Shown here piece by piece: positions 24,121-35,345 of a DNA stretch of 64,000 bases. The DNA comes from Diospyros lotus. Lineage: Eukaryota; Streptophyta; Magnoliopsida; Ericales; Ebenaceae. Location: NCBI RefSeq assembly GCF_014633365.1, contig NC_068338.1:20470616-20534615 (forward strand), in the 5' to 3' direction. Positions within the stretch are counted from its first letter, which is position 1; each line of letters starts with the position of its first letter. A program made the translations under genes and the position numbers. The notes under the pieces were generated by a model. The model worked only from the letters and a program-made list of their open reading frames with translations. It made no database searches and had not been told where the DNA came from.

Positions 24121-25309
24121 CGTTTTGGATATATCATCTATCGCTCTTAACCTAGGCAAGAGACTCATCCATCATTGTTGCAATCTCAAGAAAGTCATCC
24201 ATCATTGTCGCTCTTCTCGAGAGACTCCATCACTATCGCTCCATCTCGAATGAGTCACCTATCGCTCAAGCAAGCCGCACATGAGTCATCCATCAGCGGT
24301 TTCTTATCTAAAAATTTATTGTTATAACCGAACAACAATAAAAATAAAATATTTTTCCTTTTCACATAAGAAGAAGTGATTTAGATTTATTGAATTTTTT
24401 TTGCCAATAAAAAAATATATAAAGGATTTATTAAAGTTTTGTGAAAAAAATCAAAGAATATTATTAATTTACTATTCATAAAAGAAAGAATAAAATCACT
24501 TTAAAAATAATAAAAAGAATTTACTAAATAAAGATATTCGCTAACAAGCAACATAAAAACAAAACAGGGTATTTCATTACATATAAATAGCAAAAGTGGG
24601 TATATTTATATTAAAATTTATATCATTTTTGTAATTTAAATGTAATTAAAAATGTTATTTCCAATAAACTAATCTTTTGAAATTGTAGTCGAATTTTTAA
24701 ATAGTAGTAGGTACATTGAGTGTGACATTATTTTAGATTTATTTTTAAGGCTCATGAACAATAGTAATAATAATTTTAAATTTAAATGAATTTATTTACA
24801 AACATAAAACTTGACAAATTCTTTTGAATTTATTTTTAACACAATAAATTCATTTGAATAATGAAAATGATAAATAAAAAAGAAATCATTTTAAAAGATA
24901 TATAATTTATTGGAATTAATAATGTGAATAAGGGTGTTTTTAAATTCATTTGAATAATATATTGAAATTTATAGAGATAATAAATCTAAATTTTGCTCTG
25001 CAAAAAAAAAAATGTATAAATTTTTCAAAACTCATTTTATTTATTCATTTAAAGGCATTTAAATAAATTTTAAAACTTTACAAATTCCCTCACATTCAAG
25101 CCCTACAAATTTATTTTCGTAATGGGAATAAAAGAAATGAAAGATCACTAATCTAAATAATTTTAAAGTAATTTAATAATATGAGATGGATATTAATTTA
25201 TATTTTATTTTATTAAATTTTTGTTATTATGTGATATAAATTTATTTTATTATTTATTCATTTAAATAATTTTTAACTGATAAACTTTTACAAATTCCTT
25301 TTAAGTTTG
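24121..25309. other. AT-rich intergenic, nothing recognised
   Basis: 24121-24300 has repeated CATCCATCA/CTCGA words. The rest is very AT-rich with CATTTGAATAA-type repeats. No gene or element end could be supported. Confidence 0.4.
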
Positions 25310-26034
25310 TCCTTTCAAATGGACTTTCTTCATTTCCTCTTTTTCTTTCGCACTTGAACAACACTATTTGCAGCTTAACTTGAAATGGCGCCCACAAGTG
25401 GAGAATAAACTGGTTTAGACTTATTTATGTTAAACCTCTATAATACCTTTTTTGATATATATTTATCTTGAGATAACCAAAGCTTCTCATTCTTCATGTC
25501 ACAAGTGATTCTCATGCCAAGGATCTAATTTGCTGGTCTTAAATCTTTTCATTGCAAAGGACTTGCTCAATTCATCTTTCAAATTCTTAATTTTCTTAGT
25601 ATCGTGACCAACAATCAACATATCATCCACATATAGTAAAAGAATAATGAAATTATTTTTCACAAATGCACAATGATCAGAGATTGTTTTGTCATATCCA
25701 TTATTTGTCACGAAGGCATTGAACTTTTTATACCATGCTGAGGTGCTTGTTAGAGTCCATACAAATCTTTATTCAGTTTACACACAAAATAATATTCTTT
25801 TCCCTTGATAATGAATCTTTATGATTGTTTCATATAAATTTCTTTCCCTAAGTCATCATGGAGAAAAGTTGTCTTCACATCAACTTACTCAATCTCCAAA
25901 TTTGTGTTGATGATGAATCTTTATGGTTGTTTTATATAAATTTCTTTCCTTAAGTCATAATGGAAAAAAGTTGTCTTCACATCAATCTGCTCAATCTCCA
26001 AATTCGTGATTTCTGTTAAACCAAGGACAACTCT
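25310..26034 (-). pseudogene. Copia reverse transcriptase C-terminal part and RNase H start
   Basis: The minus strand encodes TSDHC-like ISDHCAFVK, the catalytic LLLYVDDMLIVG block, DTKKIKNLKDELSKSFAMK, then KLWLSQDKYI and KEKEEMKKV in shifting frames. Upstream (25811-26012) is a 102-bp tandem duplication of the LEIEQ.DVKT..H.DL segment. The YVDD motif is intact, but stops and shifts on both sides make the protein non-functional. Confidence 0.8.
25811..26014. repeat. 102-bp tandem duplication in copia RT
   Basis: Two copies start ATGAATCTTTATG(A/G)TTG at 25811 and 25913 and end near CAATCTCCAAATT. They differ at several bases, so the duplication is not new. Confidence 0.65.
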
Positions 26035-27271
26035 GACAACAAAAAATTTGTCATTTAGTGACGAATTTAGCGATGTAATTTTTTCGTCGCTAATTAGAGG
26101 TGGTTTAGCGACGGATATTCTGTCGTCAAATTTTTTTAATTTTTTAAAATTTAGTGACGGAATATTTCATCACTAAAAAGTTTTTAAAATTTTTTATTAA
26201 AATTTTAAATTTAGCAACGGAATATACCGTCGCTAAATAATGGAAAAAAATTAAATTAAATTAAATTTATTTAGCGACAGAATAATAATAAAAAAATTTA
26301 AATAAAATTAAAATTATTTAGTGACAAAATAATTCCATCACTAAATAATTAATAAAATTAAACTAAAATTAAAGTTATTTAGTGACAGAAAGATTCCATT
26401 GCTAAATAATAAAAAAAAATTAAACTAAAATTAAAATTATTTAGCGACGAAATCCTTCCGTTGCTAACTAATCAAAAAAATTAAAATAAAATTACAATTA
26501 TTTAGCAACGGATTAATTTTATTCATTATTTAGCGACGGAATCATTCTATGCTAAATAATTAAAAAAATTAAAATAAAATTACAATTTTCGTCGCTAAAT
26601 AATGATTAAAATTAAATTAAAATGATTTATTATTTGGCAACAAAATCTTGGTGACAAAATCAGTCCGTTGCTAAATAATTAAAAAAATAAAAATAAAAAT
26701 AAAATTGTTTAGTGACAAAATCATTTTGTCGTTAACAAATTAAAAAAATTAAATTCAAAATGAGTAATGAAATATTCTGAAAATAAATTTGAAAAATTTT
26801 AGGGTGCAAATGTAATTGTGAAAAGTTTAAACAAAAATACTATAAATATATTTTATGTGCATAATAGCACAATGAGGCATTTAGATCAGTTGGTCACGCA
26901 CAAGGAGGGGAAGTGGGAGGTCCAGGGATCAGTCCCTAGAAATGGCAAGAATGAAATTGGCTGGGAAAATAATTTCCAACTGCCACGTGGTTGTCGATGG
27001 GCTTGCCAAGTGGCGAGAAGAGGCTACGCCATGTGGCGCCCTCACGGTAGGTGTGCGGGCTTGCCTTTTATTTTTTTCCTGTTGCTGATTCAGAGACAAA
27101 ATTTCGTTGTTGATTTTGTCACTAAATTGCTCCGTTGCTAAAATTTAGCGATGCCAATTTTAGTAACAAATTTTTGTCTGCTATTAAATTCATCACTAAA
27201 TTATTTAGCGATGGAATTTGAAGCTTTAGTAACGGATTTTTCAATCACTAAATGCTGGATTTTTTGTAGTG
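26035..27271. mobile_element. CACTA-like non-autonomous element with TTTAGCGACGG repeats
   Basis: The right end, inverted, reads CACTACAAAAAATCC. The left end reads GACAACAAAAAATTT, two mismatches in the first 13. A three-base duplication TCT flanks it (26032-26034 and 27272-27274), as for CACTA transposons. Many copies of TTTAG(C/T)GACGGAAT and its inverse ATTCCGTCGCTAAA, spaced about 60 bp, fill both sides and are probably transposase-binding subterminal repeats. The sequence outside rejoins the copia reading SSIRVVLGL, which confirms the excision points. No transposase frame is present. Confidence 0.8.
26878..26945 (+). other. tRNA-like A-box/B-box segment (SINE-type fragment)
   Basis: TTAGATCAGTTGGTCACGC at 26881-26899 resembles a pol III A box (TAGCTCAGTTGG), and GGTCCAGGGATCAGTCCC at 26919-26936 resembles a B box (GGTTCGAATCC). 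The spacing is tRNA-like, but no cloverleaf could be drawn. It is probably a tRNA-derived SINE head carried in the CACTA-like element. Confidence 0.35.
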
Positions 27272-27375
27272 TCTTATTGAGGACATCTTAACTACAAGTG
27301 AAAAAATTTCTTCAAAAGTCAATATCCTTTTTATGACCAAAACCCATCACATTTAATGGTGTCTTATACCTTGGT

Positions 27376-29564
27376 TGTAACGGCCAGTCTCCCGGAGCCT
27401 CCTTGTTAACAAAGAGGATCCGTGAGAGGGTCATTACTAAAATGATACCGAACAAATGCACAACTACAACTCACACACAAACCTTATTGAAATCATAATC
27501 TTTCTTTAATATGATATCTCATAATTGTCATTACATAGCTGATCAACGTGTGCCCATTTGGCTTACATAACATATGACAATCTCAATAACATAAACATTA
27601 ATCTTAATATAGGCACAGTGACACCCAGGACCTAGGTTCGGGAGGACTCTGCACTTGTTATCATGATTCAACGATCTGGACCCAACTTTGTCGAGCACAC
27701 CTGCGAACTTAGGCTCTTTTACTTGGAATGATGGGAAGCAAACGTGAGTCACAAGACTCAGCAAGCTCTAGAAAGAAAGGCTGAAGGGTACAGACAAGAC
27801 TCTTCCTATAACACCCCATGCAATTCATGCCAATGCAACGTCATGTCATGTGATGTCCAATACCTACCTTACTTCTAGATGTATAAGCATATAATAAACT
27901 TCACATAAATGGTCATTGGGGCCCACATAAAACATACACTGGCGCCCAAGTCCAACACACAAACCTATTGGCAATCTTCTATAGGCTACCATTCCATTTC
28001 CCTTACACGTCCATTTTCCTGTCGCTCATAACATAATATGTTGTTGTGGGTGTCACCGCAAGGTCTTTATGTTGTCGTGGGTCTCACCCCAGGGTCTTAC
28101 TGTTGCCGTGGGTCTCACCCCAAGGTCTTACTGTTGCCATGGGTCTGGCCCCAAGGTCTTACCGTGAGCCACGCCGTCGTGGGTCTCATTCCCAAGATCT
28201 TACCATGAACCACGCCCCTACCCATTCTTATTACTTAAAATCGCACATTCTCACCATGCAGTGCAATAAATAGAAAATGCAATGGCTTTTGCAGCATAAA
28301 CGTGATGGCAAGGCCCCCATAAACCAAGCATCAGGCTATGCTACGCCCATATAGGAATTCACACATGCGGCATGCTCTAAATGCACTGGCTCACCTAAAG
28401 AACCCAGGTTAGCTCTTAGACTAACCGGGTCATGCAAATACCCACACATCCCATCACACACAAAGCATGTCCCAATAGTGAATGCAATCTAAGCCCTATG
28501 CAGCACACACATCATGATATGCACAAGCTAAGGCGAAAATCTAGTAGTATCAACTTTTCTGGCCCGTCTAGCGCTTATCCTAATAGCTAATGACTGGGGC
28601 CCATACATCCACCCATCAACTACCATGACCTACGGTCGACAGTCAGTAGCTTTGTACCCCATACCCTTAAGACACACATTAAACTTAGTCACTTAGGCTT
28701 ATCATTTCGCACACTTTATCCATAACAACATAGACACCATATGTCATTCACATTCTCATCTCTTCTCATATACAGGAAACCATCTCCACATTCATAATAA
28801 ATTATTAACGTAACCCCCATAATCTTGACCACATCCATTTTCTAAGAACCTATTCCCAACGGGTTCGGCATCATTCCCAAGGGAATCGGAGCGATACGAG
28901 GCTCCGTGCCGGACGAAATGGAAGATACCATGACATAACTGCTTAACTCATTTTGTTAACAATAAACCCATAAATAAAATATAAGTCATAAAGTGGTTAT
29001 TATGCGGATTATTATTATTTATGCGTAGAACCGAGTCACGGTGATGAAGGATTTAAAATATGAAAGATAACGAAAACCCTCGCAGGAAATGAAGAACATG
29101 AGGAGAGGGTTAGGAGCTTGCCTGAAATCGGCTGATTTCGACCTCTCTTGTGCTCCCGTTGCGAAGTAAAATGTTTTGCTGTGACTAGTAGAACCATAAC
29201 TTAAATTAATAAAATCTAACCGTGAAAATTGCATAATCTAATTGTGAAAAATCTATAATTTAAATATATAACACTTCTAGTAATTTAACCCACTTACCAG
29301 AATATTTTAAACACCGAATAACCTCAAAAATCCCTTAATTTCTTCACTTTTCTTCTCTTTTTTCTTCTATTCCTGAGCTGTTGTGCGCCTCCTCCTTCTT
29401 CTCCTTTATTTCTCTCATTCCTCTCTATTTTTTGCCTTTATTTTGCCCGAATTAGGCTTCTGGAATGGCCGAATTGGCCTTAAAAATGACACAACGAAGG
29501 AGCTTGGTGGCCAAGGCAATTTGGGCGGCCCTCAGCGCGCCACACGTGCCACACACACACCATA

Positions 29565-29609
<45 letters not shown>

Positions 29610-29990
29610 ATGCTTGAGCTCCCTCTCTCTCTCTCCTCTGATTTTAACAATAAAATGGCCCCCTGCAGCATGCGCACCTATACCTATATATATATATTTA
29701 TATATTAATTCATTAATTTAAGTTAAGTTAATATAATTTACACATTTGTTATTATTATTAGCATTATCCCTATTATTTTTATTATTATAACTATTATTAT
29801 TATTATTATTATTATTATCATAATTATTATCTCTTTTATTAGTATTATTCTTACCATTATTATGATTTCTATTATTATTGGTATTATTTTTATTATTATT
29901 TGATTATCTTAAATCCTCAAATATTCAATACGGACCTCTAATACAGAAATTTAATAATTATTATCGTCTCCAAAATTTCAGAACGTTACA
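27376..29990 (-). mobile_element. Solo LTR, Ty3/gypsy type, in copia RT
   Basis: A 2615-bp segment with perfectly inverted ends TGTAACG/CGTTACA and a perfect five-base duplication TTGGT (27371-27375, 29991-29995). The copia frame resumes on both sides (CENNSQP and KTPLNVMGFG). The minus orientation follows from GAGTCTTGTGACTCA near 27760, the counterpart of GAGCCTTGTGGCTCA in the LTRs of the 38.3-kb element. It contains a 33-bp minisatellite, a (CA)n run near 29566-29594 and a TTA-rich tract at 29740-29900. Confidence 0.85.
28042..28215. repeat. About 33-bp minisatellite inside the solo LTR
   Basis: About five imperfect copies of a unit based on GTGGGTCTCACCCCAAGGTC with TTACTGTTGCC between. 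It forms a small open frame on the plus strand that is not a gene. Confidence 0.7.
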
Positions 29991-29995
29991 TTGGT

Positions 29996-30930
29996 TGTGA
30001 GTTATTTTCACATGCTTTTAGCATGAAAACCCATTTGTTCTTCAATGTTCTCTTACCTTTTTGCAATTTTGTCAATTTAAATGTATGGTTTTCATGCAAG
30101 GATTTCCTTCCACCTTGCATGGTTTTTAACCATTCCTTGTTATTGTTAGACATAACCTCTTGATAATTTTCTAGTTCTTCCCCTTTAGTGACATACACAA
30201 TCACTAGATGGATATCTCTGAGAGGGTTTGCATTCTCTTTTTGATCTTGTCAACTGAGATTGTATTGGTAAGCTGGCTCATCATAATCATCTAGTAAGTC
30301 ATCATTATCAAATATTGGCTCATTAACATCACTACCATCATCTATTTCATATACATCTTCTCCACTATTGTCATTTAGTATGGGAAAAGGTTTTGGATCT
30401 ATAATTGTTTGCTTTTCTGTTAGCTTAGACTTCTCTAATGTTTTGAAGTCTTTAATAGTTTGATCCTCAAAGAATGCAACGTTTCTACTTTTGAAAATTT
30501 TACTATCCTTTGGATCCCATTGTTTGTAGCCAAACTAATCATTTCTATACCCTAAGAAGATACAATGTTTTACTTTGTCATCAAGTTTGGATATTTTGTT
30601 TTTAGGAATATAAACAAATGCCCAACAACCAAACACTCTCAAGTGAACATATGAAACTTCTTTTCTTGTCCAAACCTTCTTCAACACATTATCATCTAGA
30701 GGAGCTAAAGGAAAAAGATTGATTAAGTCAATTGCAGTTCTCATTGCTTCACTCCAAAAAACTTTTGATAGCTTTGCATGAGAGAGCATACATCTAATCC
30801 TTTCAATAACAGTGTGGTTTATTCTTTTTGCCACATTTTTCTACTAAGGTGTCTTAGATTCTATCTTCTGGTCTTTGCAAAATTTCTCAAATGGACCTTT
30901 GCACTCACAACAATTGTCTGCTTGAACAAA
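29996..30930 (-). pseudogene. Copia integrase C-terminal part to RT N-terminus
   Basis: Reading down from 30930: KLKFVQADN, GPFEKFCKDQ, then INHTVIERIRCML, FWSEAMRTAIDLIN, HLRVFGCWAF and HCIFLGYRND, the integrase C-terminal region. After a degraded acidic linker comes the RT start SLHENHTFKL..LKNKWVFMLK. The usual 'NGVAER' motif is damaged and there are in-frame stops near 30841. Confidence 0.8.
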
Positions 30931-30937
30931 TTTTAGT

Positions 30938-32719
30938 TGTATGATGTTCAAATCAAGTCATTGGTTTTATGTTTAAAATTAAGTGATTAGTTTTGATGAT
31001 GAAAAACAACAATTGATTTTTCAAATTTCTTATCAAAAATAATTTATCGTTAAATTATCAATATGTTTGTGAATCTAGCTATTACAACCAAATCAATCTT
31101 TATATATATAGCTATGAAAAATTATATTTAAAAGATCGCTTGAATCGTTAGTCAAAATGGATTCAAATAAAGGAAAACTTTTTCAAAGAAGTAAGGTCAT
31201 CTGTCGATTGGTCTATGTAAAAGGTAAAAGGTTGCAATCATCTATCAACTGACCTTTTATTTTTTCAAAGGATGCCCAATATATGAGCATCTGTCGACCA
31301 ATATAATGCCCAACCTTATTACTTCTAAAGATTGCAAGCCATCTATCGACTGATGCTTATGCATCTATCGACCGACAAAATACCTACAAAAGGACTTGTC
31401 GACAATTTCAAATGAATTGTCGACCAATATTTGAATTTTTACTAATCTGTCAACCGATGTCTTGCATTTGTCGACCGTTGTTTTCCCAGGCAATCCAACG
31501 GCTATTTTTGAAGTGCATTAAATGAGCGCCTAACAACCCTCAATGGTTAGATTTTTGGATGTTAGCTCCCCACACCTATAAATGCTTGTCCAGCAGATCA
31601 TTTAAGCTCTCTGAGAAGATTCAACTACCAAGCTAGTAAGTGTCCAAAAGAATTTATTGAGCTTACATTCCTTTCTCTTGCTCATTTATTGTAAAGGCTT
31701 GTAATATATTTATTGTTCAATTTCTTTCAACCCTTATCTTTCATTGAGAGAGCTTATAACTAAGAGGTCAAACTCTTAGAATTCTCTTGTTACTATTGTG
31801 TTCACTTGTTTCCAAGCTTGTAGAGCTTGAGGGCCTATCTATTTGAAATAAGGTTGTACTTTCCTAGTTTTTGAATTAGAGAACCTATTTGGTTTAAGTA
31901 GGTGTTTTTAATGGATTGAGTTTAAAATTCTTGGTGAGAAGTTAAGGTAGTAGAATAGGCTTGGATAAGTTAAACCACTATAAATCTTTGTGTTCTTGTG
32001 TTCTTATATCATTCAATTTTCTTTTTAGCACCCATTCATCCCTCATTTGATTCTGATGATGTTGTGGCCAATCGCCTCCTTCTGCCTCAGACAGAGTGTC
32101 TACAATGGAAACGGGGACTTGCTCCCCCGATTTTACTCCAATGCTTAAGTCAAATTACCAGATCAAAAATGAGTTTTTTTTTGTATGCAATTCAAAACTT
32201 CTTTGAATAAGAAAAAGTTCGATCCCCTATCTCCTTCTGGCTTTTCCCCTTTTATCCTCTCGCTGAGGTAAGAATTCTCTTCAAATCACCGGGATCGTCC
32301 CCCTGTTCTTCCCAGAATCCTACTGATATGAATTCCATAATCGCAATTGCCTCCGAGGAGTTCGGAGTAGTTCCTATCTCCATGATTCTCGGCGGGATGA
32401 TCGATCCCGAGGAATCCGGAGAGTCTTCATCAAGTAACAAGCCAGTTGGTGTGGTGATACGCATTCTGCCACGTGTCCCCTCTAGACCTGAGTAGAATGA
32501 CGTCAGTGGAGTATCTCTTTGGTGGCATTGCTGCCAATGACTATATTTTTTGGGCATTGAAGTAATCATGAACCCGAGGGTATTTCCCCTTATTAGATTC
32601 TCAAATCAAATTTTCATTGAAAAATATTTCACATTGTTTAAAGTTTTGAAAGTCATTAATTTAAAATAACTAATTCACTCCCCTCTTGATGTGTGCCTTG
32701 CCACTTCATTTCTATCACC
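30938..32719. mobile_element. LTR-like insertion in copia integrase
   Basis: The flanks share TTTTAGTT (30931-30938 and 32720-32727), and copia integrase resumes on both sides. The interior (TTTTGATGATGAAAAACAA near 30990, ACCACTATAAATC near 31975, AATTCACTCCCCTCTTG near 32671) parallels the solo LTR at 53719, so it is probably a diverged LTR of the same broad group. The ends do not show a clean TG..CA, and a duplication of seven to eight bases is longer than usual, so the class is not settled. A 542-bp solo LTR is nested inside. Confidence 0.55.
32054..32595 (+). mobile_element. Nested short solo LTR, possibly Tat-like gypsy
   Basis: Base composition is more GC-rich than the host element. 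GATTC flanks it at 32049-32053 and 32596-32600. The ends TGATGATG..CCTTATTA are degenerate. CTCCAATGCTTAAGTC and GCCACGTGTCCC recall the motifs of Tat-like LTRs seen elsewhere in the window. Without it the host sequence reads on smoothly (TCATTT-GATTC-TCAAATC). Confidence 0.5.
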
Positions 32720-32727
32720 TTTTAGTT

Positions 32728-34312
32728 TCTCTTTCAATGCTAACATGGAACTATTTGAATCTCTCACGCACTTGGTCTTTAGATTTCAAGGCAAAGGCCC
32801 AAACTTTCCCAGAATGATGACCAATAAAATTGACAAAGTACATTGCACCACCAAGGGTTCTAGAATCCATGGTGCAAACATCAATGTGGATCAAATCTAA
32901 AACATGAGATTTTTTAGATGGAAAGGACTTGTTAAATGAAACTATGTATTGTTTGCTAACAAAACAATGAGCACAAGTTCTTAGATGTGTACCTTTCACC
33001 ATGAGGAGTTTTTTCTTAGTAAGAATGCTCAAACCCTTCTTACATGTGACCAAGCTGTTTATGTCATAAATCACTAGAGGAATTTACAACTACATTTATC
33101 TCATCTATACATACTTTTGCTTGTATGCCATATATGTATGTTTTCTTGCCTTTAGCAATCACAAGAGAGCCTCTAATGACCTTCCCAATTCCATTATCAA
33201 AGTAGAAATCAACTATAGGTAGATATTTGGTGGCATATGTCTGACACTTATGAGCACTAATATACATAAAATGTTGGATTTTAGATGAATATCTCTCATT
33301 GCAACAATTTTGCATATCTCATCATTTCCCATCCTAATCTCACTAGTCACAAATGGTATAAGATGTGAAGAATTCGTCGAGAAATAACATTAATATAAGG
33401 CAACAGAATCAACTGCCCAATTGGAATCCTCACATGTGATATTTACACAACTTTCATCACACACAACAATTACCTTACCTTTAGATGTAACTGCAGCATT
33501 GTATTTTTCTTCATTCTATCCTTCGCCTTTTCCCTTACTTTGCTCCCTTTTCCATTTTCTATACTCCTTTTTCATACGTCCTGACTTGCCACAATGATAA
33601 CATTTAAGTTTTTCATTTTTTATTTTGACCTCCCTTTTGACTTTTTCTAATCATTAGAATTTGGGAGTCTTGTGTTCTATTCCTTTCCCATTTCTCTGTA
33701 ACTAAAGCTTTTAGCTAGGTAGTGAACCCTTATTCCTTTCGTCTGGATTCTTCATTAAGTAGATTCTCTTTTACCATGGTCATAGGAAACTTGCCATTTA
33801 GAGCTGAAGTACTGATTGCCAAAACAAAAGTTGTCCAACCATCTGGTAAAGTACCCAAAAGAAAACAGGCTTGTAGCTCATCTAGTAGGGAAATTTCTAG
33901 GTTTTTCAACTAGTTCACAATATCTTGAAAAATAATAGTATACTTAAACATGCTAATTTCATCCCTGTATTGCAAATGGAGCAACTGTATCACCCAAAAG
34001 GTGTTATGGTGTCGAGTTTTTCACTCATAAAAAGCTCTTTAGTTTCTTCCACAAAGACTTGTCTCTTGAGCAACATGATGAAATACTCTATTATCGATCC
34101 ATTGTCGAATCAAACTGATAGTTGTTTTATTTAGCATTTCGTATTTTTTTTGACTTGTCTTGTGGGATAGCAAAGTCACCTTCATTAGGGTCATATAAAT
34201 CTTTACAAAGTAAAATATCCTCCATTCATGGCTTTTAGATCGAATAATTTGATGATGTTAATTTAAACATAACATTATTATCCTCCATTTAATCCACATA
34301 AGAGTACCAACT
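32728..34312 (-). pseudogene. Copia gag, zinc knuckle and GAG-pre-integrase/integrase N-terminus
   Basis: Reading down: gag remnants at 34260-33620, then KCYHCGKSGRMKKEYRKW (about 33610-33557), a CCHC knuckle whose histidine and last cysteine are replaced by R and Y. Then come the protease-like YLPIVDFYFDNG region and the GAG-pre-integrase and integrase start (HCFVSKQYIVSF, SHVLDLIHIDVC, KVWAFALKSKDQV). Stops and frameshifts separate the blocks. Confidence 0.75.
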
Positions 34313-35004
34313 TGCAGCTTTGATACTAGTAGATAGGAAAGTAAGACTAGGTTGTTAAGCCACACACAACAAAATAACACTTTCCTTGATTCTTTTGTGC
34401 AAATTAGATAGCCAATCCACACAGTTAATAGATATAATTAGTCAAGAGTAAATCACATACACACATGACACTGAATTTTACATGAAAAACCCTTTCGTGT
34501 GAAAGAAGAAACCATAGAGCAAGTTAGAAAATATTCTTCCACTACATAAGGATTACACGATTATCCGTCTAGCACAATCTAGAAATCACCACAAAAGTAT
34601 AAACAGTGGAAGGTCTTTACCTATGGTGGATTTCTACACCAAAATAGTTGAGAAAAATAGATAGATCTTACCAAGGTGGTGTTATCAAACCAACTAGCGG
34701 AATGGAGTACATTCTCTTTCTTCCTGCCCCATTACCTTTTAATTTCCTATTGCTCTCTCTATTCCATATCTTGCTCATTGTCTCTTCTTATTCTTGTTCT
34801 CTTGCCTCATACCCAAGAAAATGGGCCATAACCCTATTTATATATTGGAAGAGGAATAGACAACTTTAGGAAGTTGTTTGCACCTAGCTTCTTGAGGAAG
34901 CCAACTTGATTTTTGCCCCCCCCCCCCCCCGTTTTTTTTTTTTTTCATTTTCTTACATCGTTTTGTGGGTTCCAGCCACATGGGCGGGACATTCCAACAG
35001 TTGA

Positions 35005-35345
35005 AGATCTTCCAAGCTAGCTTATTGAACAACCTCAAGATATTGAGATAATTTGTGGCCATCAACCAATTAATCGAACAGTGCAGCCTGATCTTTGTCT
35101 ACGAATTGCATGTCGAAGGCTTTGAGATCAACATCCCTCTCACCACTAGATCAGTGTGCCACTTGTAGTAGTCAATCACCATGGCCCTCGTCCTAAAGTC
35201 GATGTTCGACGGCAAAATCATGCCAAATACACAATTGTTTTCCACCATGAGTCGCAACATCGTGGACTCGACTGTTGCCAACTCTTCAATCGAGAATTTG
35301 CAACCATCAAAGCTTTACAACCTTATCTTTTTTTTCTTTTTCCTT
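35005..35345 (-). pseudogene. SKP1-like (ASK) pseudogene, truncated by the copia insertion
   Basis: Blocks in order on the minus strand: KKIRL, stop, SFDGCKFSIEE, VESTMLRLMVENNC, MILPSNIDF, MVIDYYKWH, then after a frameshift DVDLKAFDMQFVDKDQAALFD, stop, frameshift, ATNYLNILRLFNK. These track plant SKP1 (KKIVLKSSDG, LESxxIxHMVEDxC, PLPNV, VIEYCKKH, DEDLKAWDxxFVxxDQxTLFDLI, AANYLNI) from about residue 4 to 110. SKP1 is the adaptor linking F-box proteins to cullin in SCF ubiquitin ligases. At least two stops and two frameshifts make it dead. The C-terminus is missing where the copia LTR begins (34999). No intron is seen, so it may be a retrocopy or a decayed intronless ASK gene. Confidence 0.75.

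Larger units (their letters stand above)
25310..34999 (-). mobile_element. Ty1/copia element, 3'-truncated, with four layered insertions
   Basis: Read on the minus strand, the order is 5' LTR (34999 to about 34335, starting TGTTGGAATG, with TATAAATAGGG at 34842-34832), a primer-binding-like GTATCAAAGCTGC near 34330-34313, gag with a zinc knuckle, GAG-pre-integrase, integrase, reverse transcriptase and the start of RNase H. Homology stops near 25310 and there is no 3' LTR, so the 3' end is deleted. Removing the inserted elements (26035-27271, 27376-29990, 30938-32719) leaves about 4 kb in the expected gene order. Every coding block has stops or frameshifts. The 5' end lies directly against a SKP1-like pseudogene, which it appears to have interrupted. 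Confidence 0.85.

Noticed and set aside
26100..26720. Regularly spaced short dyads resembling a CRISPR array
   Set aside because: The repeats are imperfect and in both orientations, the spacers are AT-rich and similar to each other, and the block sits in a plant CACTA-like element.
26881..26936. A tRNA gene
   Set aside because: A and B boxes are present but acceptor and anticodon stems cannot be formed.
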